A stretch of 35,916 nt of DNA from Clostridiales bacterium (GTDB lineage Bacteria; Bacillota; Clostridia; Oscillospirales; Acutalibacteraceae). Position numbers and translations under genes: made by a program. Shown here piece by piece: positions 27,518 to 35,916 of the stretch. The notes under the pieces were generated by a model. That model worked only from the letters and a program-made list of their open reading frames with translations. It ran no database searches and was not told where the DNA came from. Positions within the stretch are counted from its first letter, which is position 1. Each line of letters opens with the position of its first letter. The stretch lies in NCBI GenBank assembly GCA_022793315.1, contig JAAWCO010000088.1, forward strand, positions 1 to 35,916, in the 5' to 3' direction.

Positions 27518-27973
27518 TCAGCGCTCCTTCTCCCCTGCAGGGGCCGTCTGAACCTCCTCTGAGGGTGCCGTCTCTTCCTCCTGATTCCGGCGGGCAATAC
27601 CGCCAAGGACGCCGTTGACAAAGGCCGGGTCATCGTCGCCACCATAGGTTTTCGCCAGCTCTACCGCTTCATTGATAGCAACGCTGTTGGGAATATCCTG
27701 GCAGCGCTCCATCTCATATACGGCAAGCCGCATGATGGACAGCGCCACGCGATTGATTCGATTTTTGCTCCATTTATGGGAAAAGGCAGCAATCAGGGCA
27801 TCCATCTCCTCCAGATGCCCCTCCGCCCCCTCGGCCAGCGATAAAGCAAAGGCGTCGCTCTCCACGTCTCTCGCTTCTCCGGCGTTCAGGAGCAGCTCCC
27901 GGACCGGAGCGCCGCTGAAGGATTTTTCAAACAGGAGAGCAAACGCCAGTTCCCGCGATTCATGCCGTGTCAT
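27518..27973 (-). CDS. nusB: Transcription antitermination protein NusB
   Basis: MTRHESRELAFALLFEKSF, INRVALSIMRLAVYEM, NSVAINEAVELAKTYGGDDDPAFVNGVLGGIAR. Confidence 0.94.
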   Translation of the reverse strand: MTRHESRELAFALLFEKSFSGAPVRELLLNAGEARDVESDAFALSLAEGAEGHLEEMDALIAAFSHKWSKNRINRVALSIMRLAVYEMERCQDIPNSVAINEAVELAKTYGGDDDPAFVNGVLGGIARRNQEEETAPSEEVQTAPAGEKER

Positions 27974-28070
27974 TTTCACATCACGCCTTTTCTGAATAAC
28001 TCTGGTCTGTGCCGAAAACGCCTCAACGCCTCTTAATAAACTTTCCCAATTTCCTTTTGTGTTCCTGCTG

Positions 28071-28560
28071 CTATGACTGCCTTCCATCGCACCATTTGTC
28101 CATGCGGCGGTAGATACCCACACGGAGGCTGTCAAACTCATTTTGACTGGGCGCACACCATACTCCCAGCCTCTTCAGCAGTAAATTGATAGAGCCATTT
28201 CCTTCCTGAGGTTCGATAGAAATACGCCCATTTTCATATGAAACACCAGCCTGGGTTCCGGCATAACCAAAATAATCTATTTCAACATATACCAGTTTGG
28301 TGCGAAAGGAACATTTTTCTAAAAGAAACTTCGTTTCTGCGGTAAAGTCTGAGCGTTCTGCAAATGCTTGAAGTACAGGCTTATGCAGTGCGTCAGAGGG
28401 CTCTGTCAGCTCTGCAATGTCATCTAAAAGGGCATTCGTCAAAAATACCATATCTCTGTGGTAGCTGGATTTCCTTTGCCTGTACCCAATCGCTGACGAG
28501 GGACCGAATCGTATCATATGTGTTCCCATGATGGCTCGAATACAACAGCCTATCGCCCAT
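28071..28560 (-). pseudogene. Hypothetical gene interrupted by a single-nucleotide frameshift near 28443
   Basis: Frame A MGDRLLYSSHHGNTYDTIRSLVSDWVQAKEIQLPQRYGIFDE joins frame B ALLDDIAELTEPSDALHKPVLQAFAERSDFTAETKFLLEKCSFRTKLVYVEIDYFGYAG... if one nt is skipped. Confidence 0.55.
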
Positions 28561-28740
28561 CCCCTTCTTTTGCAACGGCTTCCCTGTTACTTTATATCCG
28601 CATTGCCGGACTTGCTTTTTATGACATTTGGTTCGCCTGGGAATATGAAGTCGAAATGGAATAAAAATAAACAAAATATCGCCCCCAGACCTCTGCCGTC
28701 GGGCTATTTCGGCGATTTTCGCCGCCGCCATAATAAGGAA

Positions 28741-28765
28741 ACCCTCCGCCGCTTCCGCAGAGGGT
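28741..28765 (-). terminator. Terminator downstream of asp23
   Basis: ACCCTCCGC...GCAGAGGGT hairpin followed on the minus strand by TTTCCTTATT. Confidence 0.6.
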
Positions 28766-28788
28766 CTTCCTTGCTGCACCGCCCATGT

Positions 28789-29151
28789 CTACTGACTTTT
28801 CTCTTCCTCCAATGCCAGACCGACCACATGAACATTCACTCTGGTTACCGGTTTGCCCGTCATAGACTGGACCGCTACTTTGACGCTGTGCTGAACCTCG
28901 CCCGCCACATCGGGAATCCGTGCGCCGGACTTCAGATTGATATACACATCCAGTATTGTCTCACTCTCGTTATTCAGTACGCGGACCGCACGGGCTGCCG
29001 CCGAACCGATAATCCCACGGATATCTGCCGGTCTCTGCGCCATACCCGCCACACCCGGCACCTCCACCGCCGCACTGCCGGCGATGGTCGCGATCACTTC
29101 TTCAGAAATAATGCAGCTGCCATCCGCACGTCTGTAAGCCTGTTCTTCCAT
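28789..29151 (-). CDS. Asp23/Gls24 family envelope stress response protein
   Basis: ISEEVIATIAGSAAVEVPGVAGMA, VYINLKSGARIPDVAGEVQHSVKVAVQSMTGKPVTRVNVHVVGL. Confidence 0.94.
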   Translation of the reverse strand: MEEQAYRRADGSCIISEEVIATIAGSAAVEVPGVAGMAQRPADIRGIIGSAAARAVRVLNNESETILDVYINLKSGARIPDVAGEVQHSVKVAVQSMTGKPVTRVNVHVVGLALEEEKSQ

Positions 29152-29383
29152 ATCAGGGACCTCCTTTATTTCCCAAAGTCTGTCATCCGCTGAACGCCTG
29201 TTTTACAGCAGGGAAAACCATCAACAGCCGTTCACGGCCAAAGGACAAACCATCAAACCTTTTTCAGGGCAGTATCCCAAAAGTCACCCCGATATACCCT
29301 CTTTCGCCGGCGAAGACAGGAGCCTTCGCCCCATAAAACGCCTGCCCCGGCCCCCAAAATAAACAGAAAGGGGTCCGGGGCTA

Positions 29384-29412
29384 TTATACCAATAAACCGG
29401 AAGCAGAGCAAC
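29384..29412 (-). promoter_or_regulatory. Sigma-A promoter for asp23
   Basis: Minus strand TTGCTC-N17-TATAAT, just downstream of spoIIIAH; implies a ~225-nt leader. Confidence 0.6.
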
Positions 29413-29421
29413 TGTTTTTTC

Positions 29422-30012
29422 CTATTTCACCGCGACGATATGAATGTTTTGCGCGACAATCTTCGACTGGGTGGTCACAATCTCCGTAATCTGTACCGCC
29501 TCCTGCGGTTTCAGTTCATCTGCCTTCACTACCAGATTGCATTCCCCCTCCGATAGGTAAGCGACACAATCCGCAAAGCCTTTTGCCTTGACAAGACTTT
29601 CAATACTGTTTTCCTGCTCTACCTGGGCGGCAATGGCAGCTGCCTTTTCCAATGCTTCCTTTTTAGCGGCGTCCTCTCCTTTAATATCATTCAGAATGTC
29701 CTTCAGAATGTCCAGCGCCTCTGCTCGTGCATTTTCCCGATTTCGGCGCGCCTCAGCAAAATAGTCTCCACTGCTCTCTCCGCCCGAAGAGGGCTCTCCG
29801 CTGCTTCCCGTGGCTTCTTCCGGAGAAATGGTAGAGGAATTTCCTACATATTGGGCATCCCCCAGATTTTTGGTGGAATCCGTTACCTTTGTATCGGCAT
29901 CGACTACTCCCGGCTGCTGAGAAGAAAAATAATAGTTCAGATAGACCGCCACGCCCAGCGCCGCGACCAACACCGCTAAAACCGCCTGCTTTTTTCCAAA
30001 AATGCCACTCAC
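29422..30012 (-). CDS. spoIIIAH: Stage III sporulation protein AH
   Basis: Single N-terminal TM (KQAVLAVLVAALGVAVYLNYYF); C-terminal YscJ/FliF-like domain; position last in the spoIIIA operon. Confidence 0.9.
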   Translation of the reverse strand: MSGIFGKKQAVLAVLVAALGVAVYLNYYFSSQQPGVVDADTKVTDSTKNLGDAQYVGNSSTISPEEATGSSGEPSSGGESSGDYFAEARRNRENARAEALDILKDILNDIKGEDAAKKEALEKAAAIAAQVEQENSIESLVKAKGFADCVAYLSEGECNLVVKADELKPQEAVQITEIVTTQSKIVAQNIHIVAVK

Positions 30013-30059
30013 CGACGACCATTCCCTTCATTACTGTTTCTGTTAATGGAAGTTTAAAA

Positions 30060-30653
30060 TCAAGTAAGGCCTGTTCCCTTTACTACACAGACCCTCAAAG
30101 AGGATATGTTCAGCGCCGTGGTCACTGCTTCTGTGACCCGCCGGCGTACCTCTTCTGCATCTCCCCCGTCGCATACCACCACCACACCGCGCACCGTCGG
30201 CTGAATTTCGGTCACCAGCAGCCCCTCTTTGCCGCTTCCTGTATCCACCAGAATAATACTTTGTTCCGAATCATCCTTTTGCGACAGCTTGGAGGAGTTG
30301 GTGCCCGAATCCTCCTCCCGATTGGAATTGATCCGGTTTTCGCTGGCGTACACATATTCCACACCATTCTCCAGTGTGACCATCACCTGACAGCGACCGG
30401 CCCCCTCAATTCCACCTACCAGAGAGCGCAGCCTTTCCTCCGTTTTGGCAACGTATTCCTCCGTACTGACGGCGGCACGCGCCGTTTCCTGCGGCGCTGT
30501 CTCCCGTTTCGGCCAAAACTGTGAGAGCAGAATCAGGGCCATACCGGCAAGACCGGCTGCCAAAATCAGCTTTTGTCCCATCCCTCCCTTGAAAAAATCC
30601 ACCGCACGGGCCGCCAGTCCTCCTCCACGGTCTGTGACCGTTTCGGTTTTCAT
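30060..30653 (-). CDS. spoIIIAG: Stage III sporulation protein AG
   Basis: N-terminal TM, EERLRSLVGGIEGAGRCQVMVTLENGVEYVYA, VRGVVVVCDGGDAEEVRRRVTEAVTTALNI. Confidence 0.92.
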   Translation of the reverse strand: MKTETVTDRGGGLAARAVDFFKGGMGQKLILAAGLAGMALILLSQFWPKRETAPQETARAAVSTEEYVAKTEERLRSLVGGIEGAGRCQVMVTLENGVEYVYASENRINSNREEDSGTNSSKLSQKDDSEQSIILVDTGSGKEGLLVTEIQPTVRGVVVVCDGGDAEEVRRRVTEAVTTALNISSLRVCVVKGTGLT

Positions 30654-30672
30654 CTTTCATCGACCGCCTTTC

Positions 30673-31149
30673 TCATTCCTTCCATTCCTCCACATAGACA
30701 TCCGTTCCCAGACGCTGCTCCATCACCTGTTTGGCCGCGATCGCCTTTTGAATATTTTGTTTGTCCAGATAAAGGGTAATTCTGGTAATGTATATGCCGC
30801 CGTCCTCCGAAGTATCCGTCTGAGCGGTAATTTTTGCTGCCGCAATACCGTAATTTTTCAGCGTATCGTCCGCCACCTGCTTCAGTGCCAAATCAATCTG
30901 GCGGCTGAGCTGAGCCTCTACCTGATCCTGCAGCCGTTCGGAGGAACCGCTGCTTTCTATCCGGGGCAGAGACAATTCCCCCAGAGATTTTAGTTTTAAA
31001 AGAGGCGAGGTCAGACAGCAAATAAAAAACGCGACGGTCAGGATCCGAAAAATCCGCCCCATCCCTTCTTTGGGGCCCAGCATTTGCAGGATGGTGCAGA
31101 CCACGGCCGCCGCACACAGCCCCACCGCCCATTCTCTGACAGCTTCCAT
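30673..31149 (-). CDS. spoIIIAF: Stage III sporulation protein AF
   Basis: MEAVREWAVGLCAAAVVCTILQMLGPKEGMGRIFRILTVAFFICCLTSPLL; operon position. Confidence 0.88.
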   Translation of the reverse strand: MEAVREWAVGLCAAAVVCTILQMLGPKEGMGRIFRILTVAFFICCLTSPLLKLKSLGELSLPRIESSGSSERLQDQVEAQLSRQIDLALKQVADDTLKNYGIAAAKITAQTDTSEDGGIYITRITLYLDKQNIQKAIAAKQVMEQRLGTDVYVEEWKE

Positions 31150-31255
31150 ATCCTGGTTCCTTCCTTTCCCTGCCCGATCGGCGGTTTTGGCGGAATAGTG
31201 TCCAGATCTCTCCATATGAAAGGCCTGACCTTCCGGCTGCACCCACCGCCCACTG

Positions 31256-32422
31256 TCAAACAGTGGTATGTCCTGTCAGCGTCACCACCGCGGTAGCAAT
31301 AATCATAAACAAAGCGCAGGCAGACAGCACCCCAATCAGAGTCTTGAGCACCGACAGCGCGGAACGAAACAGGGCGGTAAGGGATTTCAACTCAAACAGC
31401 TCCGCCGCTGCTCCGCAAACACTCAGACACAGGCACCACAATGCACACTGAACCAGCGGAGGCAAAACGATCAGCGCTGTCGCCAGCATACCATATCCCC
31501 CCAGTGTGGTTTTCAGCATCCCTAGGCAGCCCCTGACCGTTGTGAAGGCCTCGCTCAGAGCATTGCCCACCACCGGCACCATGCTGGAGAGGGAAAAGCG
31601 AATGGCACGCCCCGATAAAGAATCCGCTGCACTGCCCATAAGTCCCTGTAAAGACAGCAGCCCGACAAACAGGGTGGTTGTGATACCCAGCAGCCAGACC
31701 GCCGCCCGGCTCATCATTCCCCCCACCGTCTCCAGCCGCATGCCCGAGCTGACCGACCCCACCAGGCCCAGCGCCAGAGATACCGTCATCAGCGGCAAAA
31801 CCACCTGTGTGACCAGAAGGGTCATCATCTCCGCAGCGAACAGCACCACGGTATGATAGGAGGCAGCGGCAGCGGCCTGACCGGAGGTCAGCAGCACGCC
31901 GGCGTATACGGGAACATAGCTGGTCATAAAGACAGAAACGCTTTCCGCCGCAGAGCACACCGTTCGGATGACCGCCGATACCGGCATCAGCACCGCTGCA
32001 CAGGCCGCCAACGCACAAACACTCTCAAAAATCCCGGAAGCCGCCGGTTCCCGCAGCGTTTGACGCATTCCATCCATCAGGGCTCCAATCAGAATGATGC
32101 CCAGAAGCACCCCTGCTGAACGCAGGGGTCCGCCCGACTGCTCCCCAACAATATCCAGCAGTGCATCCAGCAGCCTGTCCGGCTGTAAAGCGGCAATACT
32201 TTCCGACTGTGTTCCCTCTTCCAGCCCGGTGATCCCCAGCTTGTCCAGCAGCTGGCGTGTTTCCTCCGGCAAATGCTGGGGCAGCTCGTCCGCTCCGCTG
32301 GCCTCTACCTGTTCTGTGAACAGAGCCTGTTCCTCTCCTTTACCCGGTTCCGCCCGGACAGGCGAACCCAATAAAAGAAGGAGAAAGGGCAACAGCAGAA
32401 GGTTCCGTATTCCCCTCTTCAT
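31256..32422 (-). CDS. spoIIIAE: Stage III sporulation protein AE
   Basis: 388 aa, signal peptide then polytopic membrane protein; SLSSMVPVVGNALSEAFTTVRGCLGMLKTTLGGYGMLAT. Confidence 0.93.
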   Translation of the reverse strand: MKRGIRNLLLLPFLLLLLGSPVRAEPGKGEEQALFTEQVEASGADELPQHLPEETRQLLDKLGITGLEEGTQSESIAALQPDRLLDALLDIVGEQSGGPLRSAGVLLGIILIGALMDGMRQTLREPAASGIFESVCALAACAAVLMPVSAVIRTVCSAAESVSVFMTSYVPVYAGVLLTSGQAAAAASYHTVVLFAAEMMTLLVTQVVLPLMTVSLALGLVGSVSSGMRLETVGGMMSRAAVWLLGITTTLFVGLLSLQGLMGSAADSLSGRAIRFSLSSMVPVVGNALSEAFTTVRGCLGMLKTTLGGYGMLATALIVLPPLVQCALWCLCLSVCGAAAELFELKSLTALFRSALSVLKTLIGVLSACALFMIIATAVVTLTGHTTV

Positions 32423-32826
32423 CCGCCCACCGCCTGTCCATTCATCAGTGCCGCCGCCAGCTCCGCTATTTTCTGAAACAGCGGCAGCGCCAGCACCAGC
32501 AATCCAAACTTCCCCGCCAGCTCCGCCTTGGCGGCCAGCGCCTTTTCTCCCGCGTCTTCACAGGCGTCGGAGGCCAGCTGGGTCAGCAGACAAACACCCA
32601 TAGCCTTGAAAAGCACGGCCCCATATTCCGCAGAAAGGGAAACCTGATCCAGCATCTCCTTCAGCCTGTCCATCATCGGAGCGGCCCGGATAAGAACCAG
32701 GGTCAGGAGCGCTGCACCCGCCATCAGACTGATAGCCAGAGCGTATTCCGGCCGCTGCTGACGCAGGACCACCGCCAGAAAGGCAGCCGCCACCGTCAGG
32801 CCGATCACCGCAGCTACTTCCATCAT
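32419..32826 (-). CDS. spoIIIAD: Stage III sporulation protein AD
   Basis: MMEVAAVIGLTVAAAFLAVVLRQQRPEYALAISLMAGAALLTLVL; CEDAGEKALAAKAELAGKF. Confidence 0.92.
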   Translation of the reverse strand: MMEVAAVIGLTVAAAFLAVVLRQQRPEYALAISLMAGAALLTLVLIRAAPMMDRLKEMLDQVSLSAEYGAVLFKAMGVCLLTQLASDACEDAGEKALAAKAELAGKFGLLVLALPLFQKIAELAAALMNGQAVGG

Positions 32827-32848
32827 TTTTCCCGCCTTTCTCTTCTTA

Positions 32849-33043
32849 TCAAAGGCCGAAAACCGATTTGACCATGCTGAACAGATCACCAATTTCTGAT
32901 ACGATCAGGGAGAGCACCACAATCAGACCAGCCAGTGTGGTCAGCATGGCCTGCTCTTCCCTTCCGGAGCGGATCAGCACCTGATTCAGCACAGCGACAA
33001 TGATGCCGACTCCGGCAATCTTAAAAATCAGATCCACATCCAT
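32849..33043 (-). CDS. spoIIIAC: Stage III sporulation protein AC
   Basis: MDVDLIFKIAGVGIIVAVLNQVLIRSGREEQAMLTTLAGLIVVLSLIVSEIGDLF. Confidence 0.95.
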   Translation of the reverse strand: MDVDLIFKIAGVGIIVAVLNQVLIRSGREEQAMLTTLAGLIVVLSLIVSEIGDLFSMVKSVFGL

Positions 33044-33137
33044 CGCGATCCATCACGCCTTTCTCTTTCCCCTATGCCAGCCATCGTTTGGCTGGATAGG
33101 GCCTGCCCTAACTTCTGGCTGTTCCATCCTGTCCGTT

Positions 33138-33650
33138 TCAGAGCATCAGCAGAGCAAAGGCCGCCCCGCCGATCACCCCCAGCGTCGTATACAGGCGCCC
33201 TTTCGCTCTGACCTCATCACGTGCCTGACCAAGATGCTCCGCCAGCAGATCGCCGTACAGCTCACAGTGGGACAGCTGCCCCTCGATATCCGTCTTTCCC
33301 AGTCCGGCGCCAAAACGGTCCAGCAGCTCCCTGTCGCTTCGGCTGAGACCGCCGGCTTTTCCCAACTTTTCCAGCGCCTGGCTCCAGGCGGTCACCGGGT
33401 CCTGCCCCTCACGAATTCCCCTGGCCGCTGGCTGTAAAAACAGCAGCGAAGAAAACTCCCGTTCCTGTGAAGCCTCCCACAAAAGCTCTCCCACAGAGGC
33501 GGCAGAATACCGGATACGGGTGGCCAGCCACCGCAGCAGACAGGCAGCGTCCTCCAGCGCAGCAGCACGCCGCCGGAGGGCAATCGACGCACCGATTCCC
33601 GCTCCTGCTCCTGCGGCTGTCACCAGAAGCAGCCCTATCATTTTCAGCAT
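33138..33650 (-). CDS. spoIIIAB: Stage III sporulation protein AB
   Basis: 170 aa, N-terminal TM, LLRWLATRIRYSAASVGELLWEAS, LGKTDIEGQLSHCELYGDLLAEHLGQA. Confidence 0.92.
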   Translation of the reverse strand: MLKMIGLLLVTAAGAGAGIGASIALRRRAAALEDAACLLRWLATRIRYSAASVGELLWEASQEREFSSLLFLQPAARGIREGQDPVTAWSQALEKLGKAGGLSRSDRELLDRFGAGLGKTDIEGQLSHCELYGDLLAEHLGQARDEVRAKGRLYTTLGVIGGAAFALLML

Positions 33651-34615
33651 CCTGCTTTCCCTCCATCAGACGGCGTCAGACTGGAGGACAGCGCCTCCAC
33701 CGCCGAGAAGATCCGCCGAATACGTCCCGGCTTCCCGCGCCCCTCCAGCAAAACAATGTGTTCAAAGGCGCCTTTTTCCAGAGCCAGTCTCACCTGCGGC
33801 CGGCGCAGGAGTGCATTCAGGTCGTGGCCGTGGGCCGTCGCCACCGCCGTCACACCAGAGTTCAGTCCCGCCAGCACCGCCTCGGTTTCCGCCACTGTGC
33901 CCAGCTCATCGAATAAAACCATCTCCGGCGCCAGACAGCGGACCGCCTGCTCAATCCCCTCCGCTTTGGGATAGTGAAGAAGCATATCGCACAGCGAAAG
34001 ACCTCCCCCGCCTGAAAGCTCCCCCCGCTCGTCCACCACCGCCACGCGGCAACCGCCACCGTAATTCCCCATGGAAAAGCCTCGTGCCAGATCCTTCAGC
34101 AGACTGGTTTTCCCGCTGGCAGGCTCCCCACAGATCAGAGCGCTGCCCAGCCGCCCTCCCGCAGACAGGCGGCGCGCAAGCTCCCCGGCGCAGCCATCGT
34201 GGCGTCTGGATACCCGCAGGCAAAGGGAGGTGATGCTGCGCACGGAAACGATTTTCCCCTGTTCTGTGACAGCCGTTCCGGCAATACCGGCACGACAGCC
34301 GTTTCTGGCCGCGATATACCCCCGGCGGATTTCCGACTGATGAGTATGTACGGAAAAATCGCATAATATCTGAAAACAATCACTCAAATGCGAACCTGTA
34401 CAGACCAGCAGCCTGCCCTCCGGATGCCGCCGAGCCTGTCCGCTTTCTGTCACAAAATAATCACCCTCCGGCGCTGACAGGACCAGCGGCGCATTCTGCC
34501 GTAGCCTTATTTCCTGTATTCTCTGGCTGAGCTCGTCCGGAAGGTGCATAACCGCCTGGCGCAGCGCTGCAGGCAAAAGCGATGCCGCGCCTTCAAATTC
34601 GTTCGTTTTATTCAT
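33644..34615 (-). CDS. spoIIIAA: Stage III sporulation protein AA (ATPase)
   Basis: ISGAEPASGKTSLLKDLAR-type Walker A (read as LICGEPASGKTSLLKDLARG), VVDERGEL, VLFDELGTVAE, TAHGHDLNALLRRP. Confidence 0.95.
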   Translation of the reverse strand: MNKTNEFEGAASLLPAALRQAVMHLPDELSQRIQEIRLRQNAPLVLSAPEGDYFVTESGQARRHPEGRLLVCTGSHLSDCFQILCDFSVHTHQSEIRRGYIAARNGCRAGIAGTAVTEQGKIVSVRSITSLCLRVSRRHDGCAGELARRLSAGGRLGSALICGEPASGKTSLLKDLARGFSMGNYGGGCRVAVVDERGELSGGGGLSLCDMLLHYPKAEGIEQAVRCLAPEMVLFDELGTVAETEAVLAGLNSGVTAVATAHGHDLNALLRRPQVRLALEKGAFEHIVLLEGRGKPGRIRRIFSAVEALSSSLTPSDGGKAGC

Positions 34616-34829
34616 CCTGTCACCCTTTCCTGTCCTGTGTACAATTGATTCCTATGACAGATCATGAAAAAATAGAACTGCTTCTCTTCCCCGCATAAAA
34701 GCCGGAGCTCTCTGGAACACTAACAGAGACCCGTCCAGTGTTAATGAAAAGAGGATTTTTCATGGCGTTCGGGCAGGCCAAAAGGCACCGTACAAGGGCC
34801 GACAGGCACAGGATTGGGGGAAATTGCGG

Positions 34830-35015
34830 ATGAATGATGACCACAGCTACCGGCTGGGACTGTCTGATCTGCTCGATCAGGACCTTTCCAGCTACGAATA
34901 TTACCATTCTCTTTCCAAAGAAATGCAGAAGCAAATTGCGGACAAAGACATCTCCTCACTGGAGGAAATGCAGGAGTACGTCGCCCACCTCCGCTCCCGA
35001 AATACTCACTTTTAA
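34830..35015 (+). CDS. Small conserved-looking acidic/helical protein
   Basis: MNDDHSYRLGLSDLLDQDLSSYEYYHSLSKEMQKQIADKDISSLEEMQEYVAHLRSRNTHF, preceded by GGGGG SD. Confidence 0.65.
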   Translation: MNDDHSYRLGLSDLLDQDLSSYEYYHSLSKEMQKQIADKDISSLEEMQEYVAHLRSRNTHF

Positions 35016-35063
35016 GTTTGGAGTCCCCTCACAGGGCAGAGAAAAGAGGATTTCCAGGCTATA

Positions 35064-35116
35064 ACCATCGGGGAGGCGCTGCAAATGTCTACATTTTGCA
35101 GCGCCTCCCCGATGGT
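35064..35116. repeat. 22-bp perfect inverted repeat with 9-nt loop
   Basis: ACCATCGGGGAGGCGCTGCAAA (35064-35085) / TTTGCAGCGCCTCCCCGATGGT (35095-35116), between convergent genes, without flanking T tract. Confidence 0.85.
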
Positions 35117-35137
35117 CTGTATACAGATCTCCCTCTC

Positions 35138-35407
35138 TTACACATTAAAAATCACTTTCAGCACCAGCAGCGCAACGACGCCGGGGATCCCCAGTACAAC
35201 GCAGCACAAACCGGACAACAGGCTGAGTCCCAGCGAAACTCCGGTAAACGCGCCTGCCACATTCACTGCCGCCAATGCGCAGATTCCCTGAGCGCCGGAG
35301 CTCAGAAGCCCGCGGATCGGCCGCCTGGATTTCAGCAGAGCGGTTCCCACCGCCAGAGCCACCAATCCCCCAACGGCATACACCAGAATTTGCAGTCCCA
35401 GACTCAT
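35138..35407 (-). CDS. bofA: Pro-sigmaK processing inhibitor BofA family protein
   Basis: 89-aa membrane protein; LSLLSGLCCVVLGIPGVVALLVLKVIF C-terminus; adjacent to DUF2508. Confidence 0.85.
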   Translation of the reverse strand: MSLGLQILVYAVGGLVALAVGTALLKSRRPIRGLLSSGAQGICALAAVNVAGAFTGVSLGLSLLSGLCCVVLGIPGVVALLVLKVIFNV

Positions 35408-35664
35408 TTCCTGTTCTCCTCTCCCAATGATGACAGTCCTTCTGCTGTCACGCCCTTCGTTTTGGCTATACGGAGCAGATAGCGGTAGCGCGCCCTCAGC
35501 GCTTCCATTTCATAGATACACGCTTCAATCAGATCGCTGTCGCTCTCCATCTCAAAGCGGCGGTTGACCATATCCAGACGGCTGCAAACCTCCCGGATAG
35601 CCTCCACAATTTCATCAGGCCGTTCATCAATCCTTAATATGGCTTTTTTCAGAGCGCCTTCCAT
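35404..35664 (-). CDS. DUF2508 (YaaL-like) family protein
   Basis: LDMVNRRFEMESDSDLIEACIYEMEALRARYRYLLRIAKTKG; 4-nt overlap with bofA. Confidence 0.82.
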   Translation of the reverse strand: MEGALKKAILRIDERPDEIVEAIREVCSRLDMVNRRFEMESDSDLIEACIYEMEALRARYRYLLRIAKTKGVTAEGLSSLGEENRK

Positions 35665-35916
35665 GCTGTTCCCGCCTTTCCATAAATGGTTATGCTTATG
35701 ATTGGCAATTTATGTCATCTTTAATCCTGGCAGGAAAGCAAAGATTTTCGGCTGATCGGATGCGCATCGGACAGAGTCCTCCATTTTCTTCCAAAACGAA
35801 TGCGGAAAAAGCCAAATTTTTTCTCACCAGCCGCTCTTTCGCGTTTTTTACAAAACAGACGTTTTTTCAAAAAAGACTTGTTCCTCTTCCTTTTATGCTT
35901 TATCATATTGATAAAC

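Noticed and set aside
34616-34829. Sigma-E-type promoter upstream of spoIIIAA
   Set aside because: Expected from known spoIIIA regulation, but I could not find a convincing -35/-10 pair with correct spacing by eye.
35721-35906. 61-aa Lys/Arg-rich minus ORF at the window edge
   Set aside because: AT-rich intergenic translation, no family features; edge context missing.

Overview
This 35.9-kb chromosomal window comes from a moderately high-GC, endospore-forming Clostridia-type Firmicute. The Oscillospirales-like placement is inferred from gene content and style, not computed. Most genes lie on the minus strand. In + coordinate order the window holds: (1) ruvX and a histidine phosphatase downstream of a pyrimidine operon (pyrC-pyrF-carA-carB-pyrK-pyrD); (2) a divergent gdhA; (3) an uncharacterised trio (polytopic membrane protein, J-domain protein with a Cys-rich tail, DUF5685-like protein); (4) a + strand apgM-type phosphoglycerate mutase; (5) an AT-richer FemAB-like gene and an orphan sugar transferase; (6) the conserved nusB / Kae1-like / xseA / xseB / ispA / DUF212 / dxs / tlyA / nadK / argR / recN cluster, with asp23 upstream of it; (7) a complete spoIIIAA-AH operon; (8) a small divergent ORF, bofA and a DUF2508 gene. 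I saw no rRNA, tRNA, CRISPR array, phage or transposase genes. The most notable observation is that CarA, the glutaminase subunit of carbamoyl-phosphate synthase, has lost its whole catalytic triad (Cys->Gly, His->Glu, Glu->Ser) while otherwise intact. This suggests an ammonia-dependent CPS, and the gene lies in the operon divergent from gdhA. Other notable items: an xseB gene with no AUG/GUG/UUG start and absent from the ORF track, a single-nucleotide frameshift in a gene inserted between asp23 and nusB, a TsaD/Kae1 paralog, the DUF5685/J-domain module, and several strong inverted repeats or leaders that lack a standard explanation.
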